Shown in pieces: positions 1 to 7,828 of a DNA stretch of 12,283 bases. Source of the DNA: Candidatus Cloacimonadota bacterium (lineage in GTDB: Bacteria; Cloacimonadota; Cloacimonadia; Cloacimonadales; TCS61); NCBI GenBank assembly GCA_011372345.1, contig DRTC01000157.1:1-12283 (forward strand), read 5' to 3'. The position numbers and the translations under genes were made by a program. A model generated the notes under the pieces. The model was not told where the DNA came from. It was given only the letters and a program-made list of their open reading frames with translations, and searched no databases. The stretch's first letter is position 1; the number at the start of each line of letters is the position of its first letter.

Positions 1-1
1 G

Positions 2-49
2 ACCTGGACAGAAACTAAAAATCTGAATTTCTTTGTCAAGAAAAAATAA
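2..49 (+). CDS. possible 3' end of an upstream gene (partial)
   Basis: Reading frame 2 is open from the left edge to a TAA at 47-49 and would encode a 15-residue tail ending in Val-Lys-Lys-Lys. Lysine-rich C-termini are common, and the other two + frames close sooner (TAA at 16-18, TGA at 24-26). This is too short to identify or to prove coding; a 15-codon open stretch easily arises by chance. It is listed only because the hairpin at 442-463 and the gene order would fit an upstream + strand gene ending here. Confidence 0.2.
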   Translation, partial: TWTETKNLNFFVKKK

Positions 50-486
50 CTATATTTCGGAATTTTTGTAAATATCTCAGAAAAAAATCCGGTTTTTGAA
101 GAAAAAACATTTTATCCTTATCGAAATGACCAATATTTGTAATTACCTGAATTATTAGATTATTAGAATCAAAATTTTATTGATTTCTTTTCGTAAAATT
201 CCTTATAAATTCTTATCCGGTCAATTCAATTTATTTAAATATTTTTTTCCCCCAAGCTCAGATATTTTAATAAAAATGCCCTTTATGAGAACACTTTTTT
301 AAGAGTTTAAGGTTGATTTAAAAAATTTTTTCAAAATAATTCTCATAATGTCCTGCTGATCTTCTTAACTATGTTTATATTTAACCATTTTTTACTTGCC
401 ATTTTAGAAGTGATTTTATTTTTAGCCTTCGATTAAAAAATCCGCTGTTTTGCGGTTTCTTTTGTCGCTGGAACGAAGGGGGATTA
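50..486. other. A+T-rich non-coding stretch upstream of efp
   Basis: This stretch is very rich in A and T runs and contains no ORF with a credible start, ribosome-binding site or recognisable product on either strand. The only - strand frame of any length overlaps efp antisense and looks like a shadow. A weak promoter candidate is TTGATT at 313-318 with AATAAT at 335-340 (16-base spacer), which would drive efp. In DNA this A+T-rich such matches are cheap. The terminator-like hairpin at its right end is listed separately. Confidence 0.5.
442..463 (+). terminator. terminator-like hairpin 23 nt before efp
   Basis: CCGC (442-445) and GCGG (452-455) form a four-pair G/C stem with a six-base loop. 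It is followed at once by a T-rich run broken by one C (456-463) and preceded by a run of six A that can partly pair with it. This is the shape of a small intrinsic terminator on the + strand. It ends only 23 bases before the efp ATG, so it either closes an upstream transcript, leaving almost no room for an efp promoter after it, or acts as an attenuator in the efp leader. The stem is short, so the call is tentative. Confidence 0.35.
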
Positions 487-1047
487 ATGGCAACCACTTC
501 TGATATCAGAAATGGGATGATCATCGAATTCAAAAACGATCTATATGAAATCGTTGAATTCCTGCATGTTAAACCGGGAAAAGGTTCAGCTTTTGTCAGA
601 ACAAAGATGAAAAGCATTAAAACCGGTCAGGTAATCGAAAATACATTCAGAACAAGTGAGAAATTGACGGAAGTCAGAGTTGAAAAACATAAAAAAGAAT
701 ACCTTTATTTTGATGGAAGTTTTTATGTTTTTATGGACAGCAATACTTATGAACAAATTCAGGTTCCTGTCGATCTTATCGGTGATCTGAACAAATACCT
801 GATCGAAAACATGGTCGTTGGAATGAAGTTTGATCCTGAAGGTAGAATTTTAGGAATAGAACTTCCGATCACGGTTGTTCAGGAAATAGTTGAATGTGAA
901 CCGAATATCAGAGGGAACACTGCCTCTGCCAGCGGCAAGAAAGCAACCACAAATACAGGTTTAAACCTTACTGTTCCGTTTTTCATTGAAATCGGAAATA
1001 AAATTAAGATCGATACTCGCAGCGGAGAATACATAGAAAGAGCATGA
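487..1047 (+). CDS. efp: elongation factor P
   Basis: EF-P binds between the P and E sites of a stalled ribosome and promotes peptide-bond formation at polyproline stretches. The 186-residue product has the family's normal length and three beta-barrel domains: a KOW-like N-domain (about 1-63), the OB domain II (about 66-128) and the C-terminal OB domain (about 130-185). The conserved loop of domain I reads KPGKGSAF, with Lys32 between two glycines at the tip. That is the position modified in lysine-type EF-Ps (beta-lysyl in Escherichia coli, 5-aminopentanol in Bacillus); arginine-type EF-P carries Arg there. No modification enzyme is encoded in the window. The C-terminal signature region around GLNLTVPFFIEIG is intact. 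A purine-rich site (GAAGGGGG, about 474-482) lies just before the ATG, fixing the start. The next gene follows after 25 nt and is probably co-transcribed. Confidence 0.97.
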   Translation: MATTSDIRNGMIIEFKNDLYEIVEFLHVKPGKGSAFVRTKMKSIKTGQVIENTFRTSEKLTEVRVEKHKKEYLYFDGSFYVFMDSNTYEQIQVPVDLIGDLNKYLIENMVVGMKFDPEGRILGIELPITVVQEIVECEPNIRGNTASASGKKATTNTGLNLTVPFFIEIGNKIKIDTRSGEYIERA

Positions 1048-1072
1048 ATATTATAAATATCAGGGAGGAAAG

Positions 1073-1279
1073 ATGGCAAAAGTAAGATCATTCTCAGCAA
1101 AGCTTGCTCATGAGATCAGCACCGTGGGAAAAGTTATATGTCCAAAATGCAATACTGAAATAAAAAAAATAAAGCTGATAAGAAGCAAAAAGTCAAAAGC
1201 AAATACCTGGTCACCTAAATATGAATTCGTCGATATCTGTAAATGTAATGAAAAAGATATTATGGCTGGTAAAGTATAA
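1073..1279 (+). CDS. small four-cysteine (zinc-ribbon-like) protein
   Basis: This 68-residue basic protein does not match a named family that I can recall with certainty. It has a CPKC knuckle at Cys23-Cys26 and a CKC at Cys56-Cys58. Four cysteines in two pairs about 30 residues apart suggest a structural zinc ribbon, although the second pair is CxC rather than CxxC. The segment between the pairs is lysine-rich, consistent with contact to nucleic acid or ribosome, but that is inference. The start is supported by a strong ribosome-binding site (GGGAGGA, 1063-1069) 3 nt before the ATG. Its position 25 nt after efp suggests co-transcription and a link to translation. No signal peptide or membrane segment is visible. 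Confidence 0.75.
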   Translation: MAKVRSFSAKLAHEISTVGKVICPKCNTEIKKIKLIRSKKSKANTWSPKYEFVDICKCNEKDIMAGKV

Positions 1280-1448
1280 TCTTGATGTCGCTTATAATCT
1301 GGGAAAATTTTAAAACATCAAAAAAAGAATGTTCTAATATTTTTTATGGTATGAAAATATAAGGAGGTTTGAGCAATTTTGACATAGCAGCTAATATAAT
1401 TTGAAAAAGACAATTATTTTGTTGGTCCATCTGTATTGGTTGCATTTT

Positions 1449-1454
1449 TATAAT
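1449..1454 (+). promoter_or_regulatory. possible -10 element before the barrel gene
   Basis: A perfect TATAAT lies 42 nt upstream of the ATG at 1497, in the 217-base gap (1280-1496) that holds no gene. No convincing -35 hexamer sits 16-18 bases upstream. Three more perfect TATAAT hexamers occur at 1275-1280, 1293-1298 and 1395-1400, also without well-spaced -35 partners. The gap must hold the promoter of the envelope gene pair if it is not read through from efp, but which copy is used cannot be told from sequence. Confidence 0.25.
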
Positions 1455-1496
1455 TATCAAAACCTGAATCTTTAAACTTCATATCCTGGAGGAAAA

Positions 1497-2393
1497 ATGA
1501 AAAAAATTATAATAGCCTATGTCGTTATAAGCCTGACCACATTTTTGATTGCAGAAGCAAGTGGTGAATACGGCTTCCAAATGCTTAAAATCCTTTCCAG
1601 TGCCAATGCGGCTGCTAAAGCAGGTAACGATCCTTTTTCTTCTTCCGATGCCTTTAGTTTCCTGCAAAATCCTGCTGCCGGATTAATAAATAGAACACAC
1701 GCTGTTTCTATAACCCAAAATTATTGGATTTTCGATACTAAGATGAGTTCGGTTGCTTATCTGAATTCTCATGGGAAAACATCTTTCGGAATTGCCTTCA
1801 GACAGCTTGATTATGGGAAATTCCCTGACATAGATGAACAAGGTGATCTTATCGGTGAATTTCATCCTCTTGATCTGAATATGATCACAAATTTTGCTTT
1901 CAGAATAAATCCGAATCATTATGCCGGATTGAATTTACACGGTCTATATGAAAAAATCAAAACTGCTTCCAGCTTTGCTATCTCCTGCGATCTTGGTTAT
2001 ACTTATTTAACTCCCATAAAAGATTTGAAGCTTGCCGCAGCCATCAAACATCTTGGCTCCTCTACCAAAATGGATGAAGACAATATTGATCTACCAACAA
2101 CTTTTGAAATCGGATTAACTAAATCCCTGGAAACAGATTTTATTGAAATTTCGTCAGAGATCAAAGGTCTTAAACATCAAGACAGAAGTGAACTAAACGC
2201 TGTTGTTAGTTTAAGTTTTCTTCTATATGAAAAATTCAGACTTTCGGGTGGATATAAATTCAACTATGATTCGGAAGCTCTATCAACGGGACTTGGTTTT
2301 ATCTATAAAAATCTTTTAATAGATTATGCTTTTATTCCATTTAAATATGAAATCAATGATGTTCACATGTTCAGTATAAGTTATCTATTTTGA
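1497..2393 (+). CDS. PorV/PorQ-like outer-membrane beta-barrel protein
   Basis: The product is a 298-residue predicted outer-membrane barrel. Residues 1 to about 21 form a Sec signal peptide (MKK start, hydrophobic core, likely cleavage near Ala-Glu-Ala). The mature N-terminus contains the family pattern of a small-residue stretch (SSANAAAKAGNDPF), then a short acidic/aromatic segment and an Asn-Pro-Ala-Ala-Gly motif. This matches the 'NPAG' hallmark of the PorV/PorQ/UPF0164 group, which has a FadL-like barrel. The rest alternates polar and hydrophobic residues in about 10-residue strands and ends in an aromatic C-terminal residue (Leu-Phe), typical of Bam substrates. PorV proteins carry T9SS cargo from the translocon to the attachment complex, and PorQ has a related role. 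The next gene, 11 nt away, encodes a protease with a sorting-type C-terminus, which fits that role. The start is fixed by TGGAGG at 1487-1492. The exact subfamily (PorV, PorQ or another UPF0164 member) is not resolved. Confidence 0.8.
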   Translation: MKKIIIAYVVISLTTFLIAEASGEYGFQMLKILSSANAAAKAGNDPFSSSDAFSFLQNPAAGLINRTHAVSITQNYWIFDTKMSSVAYLNSHGKTSFGIAFRQLDYGKFPDIDEQGDLIGEFHPLDLNMITNFAFRINPNHYAGLNLHGLYEKIKTASSFAISCDLGYTYLTPIKDLKLAAAIKHLGSSTKMDEDNIDLPTTFEIGLTKSLETDFIEISSEIKGLKHQDRSELNAVVSLSFLLYEKFRLSGGYKFNYDSEALSTGLGFIYKNLLIDYAFIPFKYEINDVHMFSISYLF

Positions 2394-2404
2394 GGTAATG
2401 AACA

Positions 2405-5400
2405 ATGGAAAAAATAAAATTCACTCTCATAATGCTCGTTATTCCGTTATTTTTAAGCTGTCTGGATCGCGTTCCCAAACAGATGATCATCAAAACATCT
2501 TCTCCCAAAGAAATATCGAGAAACGGATTGGGACTCTCTGAATTTGACAGTTTTCTTTCTGAGAAGCAGGTCAGGAATATCAAACCTGTTTTAAATAAAT
2601 CAGAAAATAATTTTTATGTTGCCACCTTTGATGAGGAACTGGATTGGAACGAGACGAAAAATCTGCAATTTGAAGGTGTGGAATATATTCAGCCAAACTA
2701 TATTAATAATTTCTTTGTTATTCCCAATGATCCGGAATTCGGAAATCAGCAATATGAGATCGTGAACATTCCGGAAGCATGGGATTATACAACCGGAAAT
2801 AAGGAGATCGTTGTCGGTCTGATAGATTCGGGGATGATGCTCGATCATCCTGATTTACAGTATAATATCAGAATTAATCAAGGAGAATTCGCAGATTGGA
2901 TGTTTGATGTCATTGACTATGATGGTGATGGTTATCTGAGTTTGGTGGAATTAGTCGAATATATGGTTTATAATAATCTCGATATAAACAATGACGATGT
3001 TGTAAATTATCGGGATATTACACACCATAATTCTCCTTTTGCTGATGAAATAGATAATGATGAGAATGGTTATATCGACGATTTTATGGGTTGGGACTTT
3101 GCAGATGCTCCCGAACTTGCCGACGATGCTCTTGGTGATTTTACTGATCACGATAATGATCCAACCGATGAAAATAATCATGGTACACATGTTGGTGGAA
3201 TAATTGCTGCTCAATCTAACAACAATGAAGGAATAGCTGGAATTTGCTGGAATACCAAACTCCTGGTAGTAAGAGCAGGTTTTAGAACTGTTGACGGACA
3301 AGGATACCTGCAAGACGATGACGCTGCTGCCGGTATAATTTATGCCGCAGATATGGGTGCGGATGTGATCAATCTCAGCTGGGGAGATGTTAATTTCTCA
3401 CAAATAATTGCAGATGCCTGTTTTTATGCTTACGAGAAAGGAACAGTCGTGGTTGTTGCTGCAGGTAATACCGGAGCTCCAGGTATTATGTATCCCGCTA
3501 AATTAGCAAATACGATCGCTGTCGGTTCAGTTGACAATTCTAATCCTCCCGAAATAACTACTTTTTCCAGCTATGGTCCGCATCTCGATCTGGTTGCTCC
3601 CGGATTATTTATCACGAGTACTTATGATTCAGAAGATCCCTTATATAAGGAACTTTCGGGAACTTCTGTTTCCTGTCCTTTTGTTGTTGGGAGTATTGCT
3701 TTATTACTATCTGTCGAACCTGATCTGAATTTCGAACAAATTCGAGCGAGATTAAGCAGTTCAGCTTTAGATCTCGGAGATGAAGGTTTTGATAATCTTT
3801 ACGGAAACGGTTTATTGGATACTCACTATCTTATCACTAACACAGCTATTCCATTTATTGAAATAACCTCACCTCACGAACTTGAAGGATTAAGCAGCGA
3901 TTTTGATATAGTCGGATCAGTAACTACACCAAATTTCTGGAGATATTCTGTTATGTTTACGGCAGAAGATAGTCCAAACCCTAATACTGATTGGATGAAT
4001 GTGGAAGATCCAAATTTTCAGGATCATAATCCTATCTGGTATTACACAGAGATCGAAGACGATGTGCTGGCGACTTTTCATCTTACCGAACTTATGCCTG
4101 ACAACACTTACCAGATCAAAGTCGAAGTCGTTTCTTATGATATGCGGCATTACGATTTTCGCCAGACAGTTCATATTGATCAGTCAGCTCCCGTTTTTGT
4201 CGATTCCTTAGCTGCTACAGCTAAAAGGTATGAGGGAGAATTACAGAAATATTATGTGCAGGCGGTTTTTGATGAGCCTGTTAATTTATCGCTATCCTGT
4301 TCCAATCAGAACGAAACTTATGTAACTTCCAGCACTTATATGGATCCTATCCATCTTCTGGCTTTGCCGGATGAAATGCCGGAAGGAATTTATTCTATTG
4401 ATTATAATGCAACCAATATTTGCGGATTGGAAGCATCCGATACATTCCCATACTTGATCGAAATAGACCACAGTTCAATCGATGTTAACCGTTTTGAACA
4501 GATCACGCTTGGACCTGAACTGGTTTGTATCAGGAAAGTTTATGATATTAACGGTAATGGTAGAAATGAATTTGTCGGAATGGAAAGACATGAAAACTAT
4601 AATACCTGTAAAGTTTATGAAATAATGAATGATACTCTGGTCGTGCAGCAAACATTCATTGACGAATTCTGGCCTCACGACCTCGGCTATACGAACACGG
4701 AAAACAAGATCAATGTTCTCGGTGTGATCGGAGAAGTCGCTTTTGTCTATGAAGCACCGGAACCTTTCTCCTATCCCAATACAACTTTTTTGTATCAAGA
4801 CACTTTATGGACAGACGACAAAGTTTATGGCGGACAATTTATAAATTATGACAAATATGATGAATTTAATGATAATAAAGATGAAGTAGTATTGATCAAG
4901 AATAAAAAAGTAGGGAATGCTACGAGAAGAGTTATATCTTTGAATAGAAGGTTTGGAAATACATTCGAAGATGCTCAGGGTGAACCGGAATATATTCTTC
5001 TTAACAATACTCCAACTACAGTTAAAAATGAATTTGTGAATAGAGCAGCTTCCGGAAATTTAGATAATGATGTTTATGCAGATATTCTGACTGCAGATAC
5101 GGATGGTGATATTCTGATCTTTGAAATAAACGAAAGTAATGCTTATCACTACAATGAAAATGTAAATAATTTCCTGACTTTCGATCCGGTCTGGTATGAC
5201 AGATTACCTGTTTCCAATGCTTATTATCTTGCAGTTGGGGATTTTCTTGGTCACGGGAACGGCCAAAAAGATTTCTGTGTTGGCGGGATAACCCAAGATC
5301 CGATCGATCTTTCTAAATCATTCTCGTATTTTAAATTCTACACTCACTCCGGGGAGGACAATCAGTATATTCCGATTGCTGCCTTGAGCTTCGACCAGGT

Positions 5401-6958
5401 TGAATCCAATAATTCGATCGCTAATGTAGATCTAGATGGTGATGGTGATGAAGAGATTATTTTATCACTTCCGCCGAATGTATATGTGGTCGATTATGTT
5501 GATGAAGAAATCGTCCCGATCTGGAAAGGTGAATCTATTAAAACATATCAGAATGCCATCACTGCTTTACCCCAGACAGCTAATGAAAATTCTCATATAA
5601 TCGTGAATATCGGTGATGGTGTTGATGTTAAGAGCTGCCTTGTAAATCAAAGAAATCCGGAGGAATTAACCGGACCTCCTACTCCTGAAAATTTTTCTGC
5701 TCAACCTGTCGATTCAACAGTTGTAACTTTAAGTTGGAATCCTGTCGCAGAAGCTGATTCATTTTTGGTGTACAGGCGGCATCATAATGAAATCCTGCCC
5801 ATCGGCAGTACAACTGAAAGTAGTCATCTGGATCTATCATTTCCTTTTTTAGATGATTATAAAACAGGTGACTCGCTATATTATCAGATTACTTCCTATA
5901 ATGAAGATTTTTCTCCCCGTGAAAGCCTGCCGACTCTCTGGAAAAAAGCCATTCCCTTTCCGGTTCCGAGGTTCCAGTCAATCAAGATGAACTCAAACTA
6001 TGAACTGAAACTTTTCTACGACCTGGCATTAAATAATGATGCCATAAATATCAATCATTTTATGGTGGCTGACAGCTGCTTTTATTCTGATGGTGAGATC
6101 GAATTCACTGCTCATATTGATGATAATATTTCCAGACCTACATCAGTTAATTTTATCCAGGAAAAAAAGGGATTGCTTTTAAGGTTCAATAGTCCTTTTG
6201 CAACTACCTTGCCTGATCCGGAATTCATACCGGAAAACTTTAATGAATCGAATTACGAAAAATCATATTATTTGAACATCGCTGATTTGCATGGAGCAAC
6301 AGGTGTCCCTGTTCCTGATGAGACTATTTTAATAAATTACGAAGAAGACACAACTCCTCCTGAAATTATCGGTATTGAGACTTTGGCTGATTTCTACACG
6401 GTTAAAGTGCTTTTTTCGGAAATTATTGATACAACTTCTGCTGAGACCTTAACAAATTATTTCTTAATTCCTCCTGTTTTGGATAAAAACAATACGATCG
6501 AGTCTGTAACAGTTTCCGGAGATCATGTTTTGATCCAGATGACAACCAAACTTCAATATTCAAATCAGCCCTATTTTTTGAAATTATCCAACATTCTCGA
6601 TCTTGCCGGAAATGAGATTTCCAATAGTGGAAATGCTTTTCATTTTTCTTTAAGCGATATGAAAAATCTCGACCATCTAATTGTCTTTCCCAATCCGCTA
6701 AATCTGCAGGAAAATAGGGAATTCCGAGCGATAAAATTCTGGAATCTTCCACTCGAACAATCAGGAAAACTCTACATCTATAATTTTGCCGGAGACCTGG
6801 TTTATGCAAAAGATATCGGACCCTATCATAATTCTAAAGAAGAAGAAACATGGGATGTGAAAAACCAGTCAGGAAAACAGGTTTCCTCGGGAATTTATTT
6901 TTATTTGATCAAAATGGAAAATGATTACAAAAGAGGGAAGATCGTTATCATAAATTAA
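2405..6958 (+). CDS. secreted multidomain S8 (subtilisin-like) protease with C-terminal sorting domain
   Basis: This 1517-residue protein should be an exported serine endopeptidase. Residues 1-18 are a lipoprotein-type signal ending Phe-Leu-Ser before Cys19. Residues about 28-105 resemble a subtilase pro-domain and end in the usual EYIQPNY motif. The catalytic domain spans about 115-478 with Asp141 (IDSG), His259 (HGTH), oxyanion Asn355 (AAGN) and nucleophile Ser421 (SGTS), all present, so it should be active. Two EF-hand-like loops (171-182 and 193-204) and an Asp/Asn-rich strip (214-226) lie between Asp141 and His259. An Ig-like segment (about 485-595) follows, then a region with Asp-rich FG-GAP-like repeats (near 714, 887 and 1009), probably a beta-propeller. 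After it come an FN3 domain (about 1091-1180), an Ig-like domain (about 1313-1420) and a C-terminal domain (1423-1517). That last domain starts with the FPNP motif and is typical of T9SS type A / FlgD-like sorting domains. The gene follows the PorV/PorQ-like barrel by 11 nt, with GAGG at 2392-2395 as likely ribosome-binding site. Confidence 0.92.
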   Translation: MEKIKFTLIMLVIPLFLSCLDRVPKQMIIKTSSPKEISRNGLGLSEFDSFLSEKQVRNIKPVLNKSENNFYVATFDEELDWNETKNLQFEGVEYIQPNYINNFFVIPNDPEFGNQQYEIVNIPEAWDYTTGNKEIVVGLIDSGMMLDHPDLQYNIRINQGEFADWMFDVIDYDGDGYLSLVELVEYMVYNNLDINNDDVVNYRDITHHNSPFADEIDNDENGYIDDFMGWDFADAPELADDALGDFTDHDNDPTDENNHGTHVGGIIAAQSNNNEGIAGICWNTKLLVVRAGFRTVDGQGYLQDDDAAAGIIYAADMGADVINLSWGDVNFSQIIADACFYAYEKGTVVVVAAGNTGAPGIMYPAKLANTIAVGSVDNSNPPEITTFSSYGPHLDLVAPGLFITSTYDSEDPLYKELSGTSVSCPFVVGSIALLLSVEPDLNFEQIRARLSSSALDLGDEGFDNLYGNGLLDTHYLITNTAIPFIEITSPHELEGLSSDFDIVGSVTTPNFWRYSVMFTAEDSPNPNTDWMNVEDPNFQDHNPIWYYTEIEDDVLATFHLTELMPDNTYQIKVEVVSYDMRHYDFRQTVHIDQSAPVFVDSLAATAKRYEGELQKYYVQAVFDEPVNLSLSCSNQNETYVTSSTYMDPIHLLALPDEMPEGIYSIDYNATNICGLEASDTFPYLIEIDHSSIDVNRFEQITLGPELVCIRKVYDINGNGRNEFVGMERHENYNTCKVYEIMNDTLVVQQTFIDEFWPHDLGYTNTENKINVLGVIGEVAFVYEAPEPFSYPNTTFLYQDTLWTDDKVYGGQFINYDKYDEFNDNKDEVVLIKNKKVGNATRRVISLNRRFGNTFEDAQGEPEYILLNNTPTTVKNEFVNRAASGNLDNDVYADILTADTDGDILIFEINESNAYHYNENVNNFLTFDPVWYDRLPVSNAYYLAVGDFLGHGNGQKDFCVGGITQDPIDLSKSFSYFKFYTHSGEDNQYIPIAALSFDQVESNNSIANVDLDGDGDEEIILSLPPNVYVVDYVDEEIVPIWKGESIKTYQNAITALPQTANENSHIIVNIGDGVDVKSCLVNQRNPEELTGPPTPENFSAQPVDSTVVTLSWNPVAEADSFLVYRRHHNEILPIGSTTESSHLDLSFPFLDDYKTGDSLYYQITSYNEDFSPRESLPTLWKKAIPFPVPRFQSIKMNSNYELKLFYDLALNNDAININHFMVADSCFYSDGEIEFTAHIDDNISRPTSVNFIQEKKGLLLRFNSPFATTLPDPEFIPENFNESNYEKSYYLNIADLHGATGVPVPDETILINYEEDTTPPEIIGIETLADFYTVKVLFSEIIDTTSAETLTNYFLIPPVLDKNNTIESVTVSGDHVLIQMTTKLQYSNQPYFLKLSNILDLAGNEISNSGNAFHFSLSDMKNLDHLIVFPNPLNLQENREFRAIKFWNLPLEQSGKLYIYNFAGDLVYAKDIGPYHNSKEEETWDVKNQSGKQVSSGIYFYLIKMENDYKRGKIVIIN

Positions 6959-6966
6959 ACTTCGGG

Positions 6967-6997
6967 TCGCTAGCGTGAAACTCCTTACGGCTCGTGA
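6967..6997. repeat. G+C-rich bulged hairpin, REP-like
   Basis: In the 61-base spacer after the protease gene, bases 6967-6976 pair with 6987-6997. The stem has nine Watson-Crick pairs or G.T wobbles plus one more, with one mismatch (6971/6993) and one bulged G (6989) around a ten-base loop. The segment is clearly richer in G+C than the DNA around it, and its inner part holds the palindrome CGCTAGCG. No T-run follows, so it is not a classical intrinsic terminator. It looks like a repetitive extragenic palindrome or a processing/stability hairpin between two co-directional genes. Only one copy is in the window, so repetition is unproven. Confidence 0.4.
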
Positions 6998-7019
6998 TAA
7001 TTAACAAAGGAGATTTACC

Positions 7020-7826
7020 ATGATTTCATTAGATTGGAAGGAAAGACTTAAACAGGACACAACTGATTTTTTTCAGAGAAAACTTCCAGCAAAAAATTAT
7101 GATATCGATATCATTTATAATGCCTTCCCGGAACGCATCGATAACAAAATTCCGCATGCTGTTATAACTTTAGTAGCCAAAACACTTGCTTCTAAAATTG
7201 CCCGGACTGCAGATAAATATTTCGATTTCTATGATTCACTTCTGCAAAATAAGGGCGAAAACGGGATTATTATATTTGCCTATATTATGTCCAGAGCAAT
7301 TAAGAAAAAACCCGATGTGTTCTTGAACTATCTTCAAAATATCCTTTATAAAATCAAAGACCAGAAAGCCTGTAATTTGATTGTTGATAAGGCTATTTAT
7401 CCTTTCCTGAAAAATAGATCTCTGCAATATCTTGATATGATTTCCAGGTGGATAAAAAAGGACAATAAAATCCTTAATTTGAGCATTCAGAAATTATTAG
7501 TAAAATTGATCATCAATGATCCGCAACTGATCGATCCTATTTTTAAAAAACTGGAGACTTCCTGGTTATACGCAACTCAGAACAGGATTAAGTTGAATGT
7601 TAATTTCCTGAAAGCTGTATATAAACTTGATGCTGATTATTACATGTCAATATTCGATGATTATAAATCTACCAGGAATCCTGTTTTTGCCGATATTTTA
7701 TGCGGAAGTATCTGTTGTTACAATAAAAACATCCAGGATATTGTTGACCACTGGGCAAAAAGCGGGAATATTAAACTGAAGAAAATCGGTCTGCACGGAC
7801 AGAAAGTTTTGAAGAAAATAAAATAA
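7020..7826 (+). CDS. uncharacterised alpha-helical protein
   Basis: I do not recognise this 268-residue protein. It has no signal peptide and no convincing membrane span, so it is probably cytoplasmic. The sequence is basic and reads as a succession of amphipathic helices of about 15-20 residues (for example 45-62, 80-110, 135-165). This gives it the look of an alpha-alpha superhelix of HEAT/ARM type such as the DNA-alkylation-repair-like (AlkD) folds, but no diagnostic motif confirms that. Start choice is good: AAAGGAG at 7006-7012 lies 7 nt before the ATG, and the reading frame opens with a plausible MISLDWKERL. It lies between two spacers with hairpins, so it may be transcribed separately from both neighbours. 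The gene order alone gives no hint of its function. Confidence 0.75.
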   Translation: MISLDWKERLKQDTTDFFQRKLPAKNYDIDIIYNAFPERIDNKIPHAVITLVAKTLASKIARTADKYFDFYDSLLQNKGENGIIIFAYIMSRAIKKKPDVFLNYLQNILYKIKDQKACNLIVDKAIYPFLKNRSLQYLDMISRWIKKDNKILNLSIQKLLVKLIINDPQLIDPIFKKLETSWLYATQNRIKLNVNFLKAVYKLDADYYMSIFDDYKSTRNPVFADILCGSICCYNKNIQDIVDHWAKSGNIKLKKIGLHGQKVLKKIK

Positions 7827-7828
7827 TT

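Noticed and set aside
283..348. Perfect nine-base inverted repeat TTATGAGAA / TTCTCATAA with a 48-base loop upstream of efp
   Set aside because: In DNA this A+T-rich, about one such match is expected by chance in a gap of this size, and the arms do not extend.
1379..1400. Perfect TTGACA (1379-1384) and TATAAT (1395-1400) as a promoter pair
   Set aside because: The spacer is only 10 bases; a sigma-70-type promoter needs about 16-18.
2951..3313. A 120-codon open frame on the - strand within the catalytic domain
   Set aside because: Isoleucine-rich antisense of Asp/Asn-rich coding sequence, a typical artefact of codon bias.
6423..6809. A 128-codon open frame on the - strand inside the protease gene
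   Set aside because: It is antisense to well-conserved Ig-like and sorting-domain sequence, has no ribosome-binding site, and resembles no protein.
6954..7004. The hairpin at 6967-6997 as a second attC site
   Set aside because: It also has a bulged G, but there is no GTT core box to its right and no pairing outer boxes.
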